A DNA stretch of 26,360 bases, from the NCBI RefSeq assembly GCF_049801055.1, contig NZ_JBNAGF010000017.1, positions 1 through 26,360 on the forward strand, read 5' to 3'. Positions 16,188 through 23,022 of this stretch are shown here, one piece after another. The notes beneath the pieces are model-generated. The model saw only the letters and a list, made by a program, of their open reading frames with translations. It ran no database searches and had not been told where the DNA came from. Origin of the DNA: JBNAGF01 sp049801055. GTDB lineage: Bacteria > Pseudomonadota > Alphaproteobacteria > Rhodobacterales > Rhodobacteraceae. Made by a program: the position numbers and the translations under genes. Positions within the stretch are counted from its first letter, which is position 1. Each line of letters starts with the position of its first letter.

Positions 16188-16711
16188 TGGTATCTCTCCT
16201 AAAGGTCTCACGGCTGGAACGGGAGGGTCTGATTTCGCTAGCGACTTAAACAAAACAAGCCGACCAAACATGGTGGCTAAAATTGTTGACAATTACTGTG
16301 TAAAGACAGTGCCGAAAAACTAAAGCTTCGAGATCAGGCGCCATCCGCGAGGTCTCAAAGCGTTTCAATCGCGATATATCGACCCGAGTCGATTTCGGAT
16401 CTATGCTGTTGTTTTTTATCCATTTTTTTGAGGCGCAAGGCTTCTCAACAGAAGCGCACGCACTTTCAAAAAAAATTCCGAACACACCTTACTGCGAGAG
16501 GGCATAATGGCGCGCAAAATTCTGCATTTTTGTCACAGTTTTTTTGGTGGGGAATGACCATTCTGGAGAAGCCCAACCGAATCAGTTTGGGCGATGGGGA
16601 TGCGCAAGTTGGTATTCTCAATCTGCATTCAATGGTGACGTAGCGTTCCGTCGAGCTCATCCAAACACTCGCAGGCAAATCCTCGCAAGACCTTCAGGAA
16701 GTGGCAGGCGA
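16188..16711. other. Gene-free A/T-rich region upstream of the Tsx-like gene
   Basis: More than 500 bp with many A and T tracts (for example around 16410-16430, 16465-16475 and 16535-16545), visibly poorer in G/C than the genes around it. It holds the tandem palindromes at 16281-16310 and small inverted repeats such as GCCCAA/TTGGGC at 16571-16592. Short frames here have no ribosome-binding site or recognisable product. A small RNA could be hidden here but nothing supports one directly. Confidence 0.5.
16281..16310. promoter_or_regulatory. Two abutting palindromes upstream of the Tsx-like gene, candidate operators
   Basis: Two contiguous inverted repeats: AATTGT-TG-ACAATT (16281-16294) and ACTGT-N6-ACAGT (16295-16310). 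The first has the GT...AC half-site pattern bound by FadR-type GntR regulators, and such a regulator is encoded about 1.1 kb away. They lie 94-123 bp upstream of the channel gene's start. A TTTACA with TTTAGC 17 bp later on the minus strand would put the first palindrome between -35 and -10, but that promoter is weak. Confidence 0.5.
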
Positions 16712-16748
16712 AAAAGAAAAAGGGGAAACGGCGCGTGCCGTTTCCCCG
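16712..16748 (-). terminator. Intrinsic terminator of NCS2 permease 2
   Basis: An 11-bp perfect stem (16723-16733 with 16738-16748) and a 4-nt loop, followed on the minus strand by T5-C-T5. It lies about 40 bp beyond the permease stop and ends the long minus-strand gene series. Confidence 0.92.
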
Positions 16749-16789
16749 GTGGTTTTGCGCCCCATTTGAGGGACGATTGACAGGACGGA

Positions 16790-18304
16790 TCAGTGACCGC
16801 CGTCAGATTGCTTGGCAGCTTCCACCAGCTCTTCTTCCGTGACTTCCTTGGTGCCGTTGAACACGATGTTCAAGACAACAGCGGCAATCGCGGCAAGCAG
16901 GATGCCCGAGTGGATCAGCGGCTCGATCGAGTGCGGAAGCCACATTGTGAACTTCGGTGCGATGAGCGGGATCATACCCATGCCGAGCGAGATGGCGACG
17001 ATCAGACCGTTGTAGCGGTTGTCTTTGAAGTCAACTGCGCCAAGGATCCGCACACCGGTCGCGGCAACCATACCGAACATAACCAGACCAGCGCCACCAA
17101 GAACGGCAACCGGAAGAGCTTCGACCAGCGCACCCATTTTGGGAACAAGGCCAAGCACGATCATGATCGCACCACCGGCAACACAGACATAACGCGAGCG
17201 AATGCCGGTCACGCCGACAAGGCCAACGTTCTGGCTGAACGAGGTGTAGGGGAAAGTGTTGAACACCCCACCGATCAGCGTGCCCAGACCATCGGTCCGG
17301 AGGCCAGCCGAAAGCGACGGACGTTCGATCTTCTTGTTGCACATCTCGCCGAGGGCCAGGAACATGCCGGTCGATTCAATCATCACCACGATCATGACGA
17401 GCGTCATGGTCAGGATCATGATCGGATCAAAGATCGGCAATCCGAAGCGGAACGGAGTGATCAGAGCAAACCAACCTGCGTGGTTGACGCTGTCAAAGTG
17501 CATCAGGCCGATCGAAGCTGCGAACAATGCACCAACGATGATGCCAAGCAGCACCGAGATGTTGGCCAAAAAGCCCGTGGCGAATTTCATCACAGCAATG
17601 ATGGTCAGAAGAACGATCCCCGAGATCATCATGTTCTGCGGCGTGGCATATTTAACGTTGTCCACAGACGGCGCGATTTTCAGGCCGTTGGGGATTTCCG
17701 GGATAGCACCAGCACCAAGTTCCTTGACCTGATTCAGCCATTCGGCATGCGCAGGGTCCACGATCTTGGGAGCTGTCGGGCCAAAGGGAAGGCCGAAGAT
17801 CCAGTTGATGCCGACACGCATCAGCGTGACGCCGATAACCAGAATGATCGTCCCCGTAACAACGGGTGGGAAGAACCGCAGCATGCGGCTGACGAGAGGC
17901 GCAATCAGCATGGCGATGATACCCGCGCCGATAATTGCCCCAAAGATCATTCGGGCGCCTTCAACGCCGGGGTTTGCGACAGCAATTGACACCATCGGAC
18001 CAACCGAGGCAAAAGTAACACCCATCATGACCGGCATTTTAATGCCGAACCATTTAGAGGCACCCATCGACTGGATGATGGTAACAACACCACAGACAAA
18101 CAAGTCGGCCGAAATCAGGAAGGCAACCTGTTCAGGGTTAAGTTTCAGAACGCGGCCGACGATCAGCGGCACCGCGATGGCGCCGGCATACATCACCAGG
18201 ACGTGTTGCAGACCGAGGGTAAAAAGCTTACCCGCCGGTAGTTTTTCGTTTACGGCGTCGTCCGCCGGGGTATTGACGGCGTCTACCGTCACATCAGATG
18301 ACAT
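16790..18304 (-). CDS. NCS2 (nucleobase-ascorbate) family purine permease, copy 2
   Basis: 504-residue inner-membrane symporter of the xanthine/urate branch. Signatures are Q33-H34 in the first helix, E310 in M-I-E-S-T-G-M-F, and the NAT motif Q358-N-V-G-x4-T366-G. The N-terminal A-G-A-I-A-V-P-L-I-V-G segment is typical of urate/xanthine transporters such as XanQ and UapA, so urate or xanthine is the best guess. The ATG at 18304 has GGAGGAG before it; longer in-frame starts would run into the maeB hairpin. It lies 84 bp after maeB on the same strand, separated by a strong hairpin, and has its own U-rich terminator. The C-terminus is charged and cytoplasmic. Confidence 0.92.
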   Translation of the reverse strand: MSSDVTVDAVNTPADDAVNEKLPAGKLFTLGLQHVLVMYAGAIAVPLIVGRVLKLNPEQVAFLISADLFVCGVVTIIQSMGASKWFGIKMPVMMGVTFASVGPMVSIAVANPGVEGARMIFGAIIGAGIIAMLIAPLVSRMLRFFPPVVTGTIILVIGVTLMRVGINWIFGLPFGPTAPKIVDPAHAEWLNQVKELGAGAIPEIPNGLKIAPSVDNVKYATPQNMMISGIVLLTIIAVMKFATGFLANISVLLGIIVGALFAASIGLMHFDSVNHAGWFALITPFRFGLPIFDPIMILTMTLVMIVVMIESTGMFLALGEMCNKKIERPSLSAGLRTDGLGTLIGGVFNTFPYTSFSQNVGLVGVTGIRSRYVCVAGGAIMIVLGLVPKMGALVEALPVAVLGGAGLVMFGMVAATGVRILGAVDFKDNRYNGLIVAISLGMGMIPLIAPKFTMWLPHSIEPLIHSGILLAAIAAVVLNIVFNGTKEVTEEELVEAAKQSDGGH

Positions 18305-18350
18305 GATAACTCCTCCGTTTTTCATCTGTCTCGGAATTTCGGGTGGGGTT

Positions 18351-18383
18351 GGCATGACCGGGCAGTCCACGCCCGGTCATGCC
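18351..18383 (-). terminator. Perfect 13-bp hairpin between maeB and NCS2 permease 2
   Basis: The arms 18351-18363 and 18371-18383 are perfect reverse complements with a 7-nt loop, starting 5 bp after the maeB stop. No T-run follows on the minus strand, so termination may be partial or factor-dependent. It resembles the hairpin after lpdA in placement and shape. Confidence 0.55.
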
Positions 18384-18388
18384 GTTAA

Positions 18389-20668
18389 TTAGCCATAGCT
18401 CGATACGTCCGAGCCGGCCAAAGCTGCGATATTCAGCAAAGCCCGTGGTGTGACACCCGGGGTCACAATATGTGCACGGTTGCCCATGCCCATCAGGATC
18501 GGTCCGACCTCATGGCCACCAGCGGCACATTTGAGGAGGTTGCGGGCCGCGCCGGCCGCATCCGTGTTTGCAAAGACCAGAACATTGGCACGACCTTTCA
18601 GGCGGCTGTTTGGCAAAAGCCGCTCGCGCAGCTCCACATCCAGCGCTGCGTCGGTGTGCATTTCTCCCTCGTACTCAAAGGAACGAGGCTCACTGTCGAG
18701 GATTTCAAGCGCGCCCCGCATGGTGCGCCCGGAACGGCAATCCAGGTTGCCGAACTGGGATCCGCTGCACAGCGCGATTTTGGGTTCAATCCCGAAACGG
18801 CGCACATGGCGAGCCGCTGCGGTAATCGTGCGGGCAAGGGTCTCGGGGGTCTGCTCGATGTTGACATGGGTATCGGTCACGAACAGTGGGCCGTCATCCA
18901 TGATCATCAGTGACAGAGCGCCAGCAGGTGAAAGCTCATCGTCCGACAGCATCTGCGTGACATAGTTGAGGTGCCACAGATACTGACCGAAGGTGCCACA
19001 GATCATGCTGTCGGCATCTCCGCGATGCACCATCGTTGCGGCGATCGCTGTGGTGTTGGTACGCAGAACGGCCTTGGCCAGATCCGGCGTGACACCGCTG
19101 CGCTCCATGACCTTGTAATATGCCTGCCAGTAATCCCGATACCGGTCGTCATTTTCAGGATTCACGATCTGGAAATCGCGTCCCGGCACGATGGTCAGGC
19201 CCGCACGCTCAAGGCGACGGGAAATAACCTCGGGACGGCCGACAAGGATAGGCGTATCTACACTATCTTCGATCATTGCCTGAGCAGCGCGCAGCACCCG
19301 ATCATCTTCACCCTCGGCGAACACGATGCGACGCTCGGATTTGCGGGCAGCGTCGAAAACACCCCGCATGATCATCGATGACTTGAATACCTCGGCTTCG
19401 AGTTTCTGACGATATGCCTCGAGATCGACGTCGCGCTGTGCAGCGCCGGAGTCGATGGCCGCCTTGGCAACCGCAACGGCAATGGTCGGCAAGAGCCTTG
19501 GATCGAAAGGTTTGGGGATCAGGTAGTCGGGTCCGAATGTCAGCTTTTCGCCTTCATAGGCTTCACCGACTTCGGCCGAAGTGGTTTGACGTGCCAGCGA
19601 CGCGATTGCGTCAACGCATGCAAGTTTCATTGCGTCGTTGATCTCGGTCGCTTCGACATCCAAGGCACCCCGGAAAATGAACGGGAAGCAGAGAACGTTG
19701 TTGACCTGATTGGGATAGTCCGACCGGCCAGTAGCGATCATCGCGCCGGGGGATGCTTCGCGCGCTTCATCCGGCATGATTTCCGGAATCGGGTTGGCCA
19801 GCGCAAAGATGATCGGGTTGTCGGCCATCTGGGCCACGGCTTCAGACTTCAAAAGACCCGGACCGGACAGACCCAAGAACATGTCGGCACCACGCAGGGC
19901 TTCCGGCAATGTCAGGTTGGCGTCGGCGTTTGCGAAATCCATTTGTTCCGGGCACAAATCGGTACGGCCCGGATGCAGAACACCGTCTTTGTCGAAAATC
20001 GTGATGTTCCTTATCGGAACACCCATCTTGTGCAACATCGTATGGCAAGCCACCCCGGCAGCACCTGCACCAAGGCCGACAACTCGGATGTCTTCCGGCT
20101 TTTTGCCGGCGATACGCAACGCGTTTTGCGCAGCTGCAGCAACAACAATTGCCGTGCCGTGCTGGTCGTCGTGGAAGACCGGGATACCCATACGTTCTTT
20201 GCAAATCCGTTCGACCGTAAAGCAATCGGGTGCCTTGATATCTTCGAGATTGATGGCACCGAAAGTGGGCTCCAGTTTGCACACGACATCCGCCAGTACT
20301 TCCGGGTCAGCCTCGTCGACTTCAATGTCGAAGCAGTCAATTCCAGCGAATTTCTTGAACAGGACGGCCTTGCCTTCCATCACTGGCTTGGACGCCTGAG
20401 CGCCGATGTTTCCGAGCCCAAGAACCGCAGTTCCGTTGGTCACGACAGCGACGAGATTCCGCTTGGCGGTGTAGCGCGTAGCATAGGCGGGATTTCCGGC
20501 AATTTCCGTGCAGGCTTCCGCCACACCAGGCGAATAGGCGCGCGACAGATCGCGTGAGGTCGCCATCGGCTTTGTCGGCCGGATTTCCAGTTTGCCGGGG
20601 CGCGGAAACTCGTGGTAGTCCAGCGCTGCCTGCTTTTCAGCTTCTGTTTTAGACCGGTCTAGGGCCAT
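18389..20668 (-). CDS. maeB: NADP-type malic enzyme with C-terminal phosphotransacetylase-like domain
   Basis: Oxidatively decarboxylates malate to pyruvate, making NADPH. Of 759 residues, about 1-425 are the malic-enzyme part: catalytic Y45 (R-A-Y-S-P-G-V-A), K100 (E-G-K-A-V-L-F), F-H-D-D-Q-H-G-T-A (165-173) and the nucleotide loop G-L-G-A-G-A-A-G (198-205). Residues about 430-759 are the phosphotransacetylase-like domain, which in MaeB proteins is a regulatory module sensing acetyl-CoA and not an active transferase. The ATG at 20668 follows GGAGG. It stands 242 bp below the bhc-channel gene series with its own upstream inverted repeat. In context it lets C4 acids made by the bhc cycle feed pyruvate dehydrogenase and supplies NADPH. 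Confidence 0.96.
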   Translation of the reverse strand: MALDRSKTEAEKQAALDYHEFPRPGKLEIRPTKPMATSRDLSRAYSPGVAEACTEIAGNPAYATRYTAKRNLVAVVTNGTAVLGLGNIGAQASKPVMEGKAVLFKKFAGIDCFDIEVDEADPEVLADVVCKLEPTFGAINLEDIKAPDCFTVERICKERMGIPVFHDDQHGTAIVVAAAAQNALRIAGKKPEDIRVVGLGAGAAGVACHTMLHKMGVPIRNITIFDKDGVLHPGRTDLCPEQMDFANADANLTLPEALRGADMFLGLSGPGLLKSEAVAQMADNPIIFALANPIPEIMPDEAREASPGAMIATGRSDYPNQVNNVLCFPFIFRGALDVEATEINDAMKLACVDAIASLARQTTSAEVGEAYEGEKLTFGPDYLIPKPFDPRLLPTIAVAVAKAAIDSGAAQRDVDLEAYRQKLEAEVFKSSMIMRGVFDAARKSERRIVFAEGEDDRVLRAAQAMIEDSVDTPILVGRPEVISRRLERAGLTIVPGRDFQIVNPENDDRYRDYWQAYYKVMERSGVTPDLAKAVLRTNTTAIAATMVHRGDADSMICGTFGQYLWHLNYVTQMLSDDELSPAGALSLMIMDDGPLFVTDTHVNIEQTPETLARTITAAARHVRRFGIEPKIALCSGSQFGNLDCRSGRTMRGALEILDSEPRSFEYEGEMHTDAALDVELRERLLPNSRLKGRANVLVFANTDAAGAARNLLKCAAGGHEVGPILMGMGNRAHIVTPGVTPRALLNIAALAGSDVSSYG

Positions 20669-20910
20669 TGTTTTTCCTCCATATTTTGCGGTTTCAGTCC
20701 GCTAAATGTGATCTCAAATTCATCACACGGGCCGAAAACCGCCCTCGTTGTCGTGCGGATCGGACAGTCGTTTCTTTGGTTGACCGCAGGCCTTTTGCCC
20801 GGTGCCCGCCTGACTATCTTGACTTCTCGTAAGGCTCCGACGCCCATCCGCATACGCGCCGCCGAACCCCGTCCCCCTGAGCTGGTGTCCCTGATTGGAT
20901 GCCTGATCGA
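20669..20910. other. Gene-free gap upstream of maeB
   Basis: 242 bp with no convincing gene; a short minus-strand frame (20659-20853) overlaps the maeB start and has no ribosome-binding site. The gap probably holds the maeB promoter and contains the inverted repeat at 20707-20727. No U-tract terminator for the upstream channel gene was found. Confidence 0.5.
20707..20727. promoter_or_regulatory. Inverted repeat TGTGAT-N9-ATCACA upstream of maeB
   Basis: A 6-bp perfect inverted repeat with a 9-bp spacer, 39-59 bp before the maeB ATG, where an operator would overlap the promoter or early leader. The half-sites look like CRP sites but the spacing is too wide for CRP (which needs 6 bp between TGTGA and TCACA). 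Confidence 0.3.
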
Positions 20911-21423
20911 TCATGCCGTGGCCCCGTGCAGAAGAAACAACGCGGGCAGCCATGCGGTCACTACACCACTGGCCAGCGTGACCAGGCCAGTCTGCCTTTG
21001 AATCGGTAGCCGGATGGCCAGTGACAAAAAGAACAGGAGCCACAGACCAGACCAGGCCAGCCAGCTCAGGCCCAGCCAGATCTCCATGACGCCATCTGCG
21101 CCTGCCAAAACACGCACCGCCTCTGGCAACACCGAGATGGCAACGAAAAGGCTGAACCAACCAAGGCCACGCCCATCCGAGTCAGTGATCCTGTTTATTG
21201 CCACCCAGAGATATGTGACCGTGAACAACAGCGTCATTGCCACCGCACGCACGTCCGCAATTCCCGTGGCTCGAACCAGTGTAAGAATCGCGACTCCGGC
21301 CGTGATCGCCGCCGTTGCGAAATTGATCACAACGATCTCACGGTCCGAAATCCGCCCTGTCATCCACAGACCGTTGAGGACCAGAACGGCACCAACAAAG
21401 AGTAAAGACAAGGGCAGCAGCAT
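20911..21423 (-). CDS. AmiS/UreI-family urea or amide channel
   Basis: 170-residue inner-membrane protein with about six membrane segments. It matches the UreI/AmiS family along its whole length: L-L-F-T-V-T-Y-L-W-V-A-I-N (65-77), G-W-F-S-L-F-V-A-I (88-96), W-L-A-W-S-G-L-W-L (121-129) and G-V-V-T-A-W-L-P-A (153-161). Family members are passive channels for urea or short amides. The start at 21423 has GAGG 8 bp before it; long upstream extensions would overlap the peroxiredoxin gene in another frame. It begins 10 bp after the peroxiredoxin stop, so it is part of the bhc transcript. Since allantoate and ureidoglycolate breakdown both release urea, urea exit or uptake is the likely job. No urease genes are in the window. 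Confidence 0.85.
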   Translation of the reverse strand: MLLPLSLLFVGAVLVLNGLWMTGRISDREIVVINFATAAITAGVAILTLVRATGIADVRAVAMTLLFTVTYLWVAINRITDSDGRGLGWFSLFVAISVLPEAVRVLAGADGVMEIWLGLSWLAWSGLWLLFFLSLAIRLPIQRQTGLVTLASGVVTAWLPALFLLHGATA

Positions 21424-21433
21424 TTTCGCGACC

Positions 21434-21955
21434 TCAACCTTGTGATTGCAAATAGCCAAGAACATCCTTTGCGTTCTCGGCAGGGTTAGAAACCGGGTGA
21501 AACACTTTCGAAACAACACCGTCGACGGCGACCATCGCAAAGCGTTCAAGCAAGACCATGCCACCGGCCTCGAATACCGGCAGATCAAGAGCCGCGCGGA
21601 GCTGGTGTTCTGCGTCCGAAAGAACTTCGAACGGCAGTTCGAGCCGATCACGTGCCTCTCGTTGGTAATCTGTGCCCTGCACCGACAATCCAAAGACATT
21701 GTTGGCACCAGCTTCCTGCAGCTCCGCATAGTGATCGCGGAAGCCGCAGGATTGTGGCGTGCACCCTTTCGCACCGGGAATTTCATCCCACCCGTCAATC
21801 GCCGGTCCGTCCGGCGGGCTGGTGCGCGGATAGGTATAAACCACCGTGCAGCCATCCAGCCGCGACAGGTCGACCTCGGTCCCATTCGTGGCGCTCAGCG
21901 CCACACTGGGAAGAGGCTGGCCTGTCAGCCGGGTTGAAAGAGCGCGCGTGTCCAT
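21434..21955 (-). CDS. BCP/PrxQ-type thiol peroxidase (peroxiredoxin)
   Basis: 173-residue cytoplasmic peroxiredoxin that reduces peroxides. The active site G-C65-T-P-Q-S-C70-G-F-R-D matches the atypical 2-Cys BCP pattern, in which peroxidatic and resolving cysteines are five residues apart. It differs from standard BCP in having an extended region before the active site (Y-P-R-T-S-P-P-D-G-P-A-I-D-G-W-D). The ATG at 21955 starts only 2 bp after the bhcD stop, so the two are surely co-transcribed, and the UreI-like gene follows after 10 bp. Its role next to bhc is not known. Protection during glyoxylate or purine oxidation is a guess. Confidence 0.85.
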   Translation of the reverse strand: MDTRALSTRLTGQPLPSVALSATNGTEVDLSRLDGCTVVYTYPRTSPPDGPAIDGWDEIPGAKGCTPQSCGFRDHYAELQEAGANNVFGLSVQGTDYQREARDRLELPFEVLSDAEHQLRAALDLPVFEAGGMVLLERFAMVAVDGVVSKVFHPVSNPAENAKDVLGYLQSQG

Positions 21956-21957
21956 GA

Positions 21958-22923
21958 TCAGAAGTCGACCTTTACTGCGATGCCTTTTTTGACTGCGAGG
22001 TCGACGACGGCGTCTGCGACGGCGAGGTCCTGCAGCCCGACGCCTGTTCCGTCGAAGAGGGTGATCTGGTCATCGCTTGTGCGTCCCGGATTGGTTCCGT
22101 TGATGACGGCTCCGACCTGGGCGATGTCGTTTTCCTTGATCAGGCCTTCGGCGATGGCGTGCTGGGCTTCGCCGATCGAGATCGACTGGGCCACTTCGTC
22201 GGTAAAGACCGACGCGCGTGCCAGCAGGGCCGCTTCGACTTCCTGCTTGCCCTTGGTGTCGGTTCCCATGCAGGCGACATGGGTGCCGGGGGCGACGTGA
22301 TCGGCCATCAGCGACGGCGCGAAGGCAGAGGTGATCGAGATGATGACATCGGCTTCGGTCATGCCCGGCAGGTCGACCGCTTCGAACGGCACGCCGGCCT
22401 CGGCCGCGACCTTTTCGATATTGGGCAGCATTTCCGGGTGGTAGTTCCAACCGATCACCTTCTCGAAGTTGCGCTGCTCAAGCGCGGCACGCAGCTGGAA
22501 CGTGGCCTGGTGGCCGGCGCCGACCATGCCGATCACCTTGGCGTCTTCACGCGCCAGATGCTTGATCGACACCGAGGACGCGGCTGCGGTGCGCAGCGCG
22601 GTCAGCAGGTTGCCGCCCACCATCGCCTTGGCCTTGCCGGTGTCGGGATCGAACAGGAACACGGTGGACTGGTGGTTGATCAGCCCGCGCTTTTCCAGAT
22701 TGTTCGGCCAGTAGCCGCCGGCCTTCAGGCCGAGCGTCAGGCCGGCGCGGTCAAAGCCGCCCTTGAAGCCGTAAAGCGCGTCTTCGTGGCCGATCGCCTC
22801 GCGAACGACCGGAAAGTTGTAGGCATCGCCCGACGCCATGGCGGCAAAGACCTTCTCGACGGCATCAAAGGCCGCATCGCGGGTCATCAGGTCGGCGATT
22901 TCTTTTTCAGGGACAATCAGCAT
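21958..22923 (-). CDS. bhcD: Iminosuccinate reductase
   Basis: Last step of the beta-hydroxyaspartate cycle: reduces iminosuccinate to L-aspartate with NADH. The 321-residue protein belongs to the ornithine cyclodeaminase/mu-crystallin fold family. Visible features are K67 in G-L-K-A-G-G, R111-T112, and the dinucleotide loop G-A-G-H-Q-A (135-140). Neighbouring bhcA, bhcB and bhcC fix the assignment over other members of the fold. The ATG at 22923 has GAAGGAA at good spacing. It lies about 100 bp after bhcC behind a U-tract hairpin, unlike the tight spacing of the other bhc genes, and its stop is 2 bp before the peroxiredoxin start. Confidence 0.93.
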   Translation of the reverse strand: MLIVPEKEIADLMTRDAAFDAVEKVFAAMASGDAYNFPVVREAIGHEDALYGFKGGFDRAGLTLGLKAGGYWPNNLEKRGLINHQSTVFLFDPDTGKAKAMVGGNLLTALRTAAASSVSIKHLAREDAKVIGMVGAGHQATFQLRAALEQRNFEKVIGWNYHPEMLPNIEKVAAEAGVPFEAVDLPGMTEADVIISITSAFAPSLMADHVAPGTHVACMGTDTKGKQEVEAALLARASVFTDEVAQSISIGEAQHAIAEGLIKENDIAQVGAVINGTNPGRTSDDQITLFDGTGVGLQDLAVADAVVDLAVKKGIAVKVDF

Positions 22924-22935
22924 TGTGATTCCTTC

Positions 22936-22966
22936 AAAAAAGCGGGGGTCGGCACACCCGACCCCC
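22936..22966 (-). terminator. Hairpin with U-tract between bhcC and bhcD, possible attenuator
   Basis: A 9-bp perfect G/C stem (22944-22952 with 22958-22966), a 5-nt loop, then GC and six T on the minus strand (22936-22941). It looks like an intrinsic terminator but lies inside the bhc gene series, ending just before the bhcD ribosome-binding site. It may lower bhcD and downstream expression relative to bhcABC. Confidence 0.7.
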
Positions 22967-23022
22967 CAAGGAACTGGCCACCATCGTGGCCCGGGGAGAG
23001 GTTTTCGTCAGGTCCGGCCGGA

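Noticed and set aside
16188..16292. 35-residue N-terminal extension of the Tsx-like protein
   Set aside because: It would bury the clear signal peptide and overlap the palindrome region; the ATG at 16187 has a good ribosome-binding site.
20707..20727. CRP-binding site upstream of maeB
   Set aside because: The spacing between half-sites is too wide for CRP, so it is reported only as an inverted repeat.
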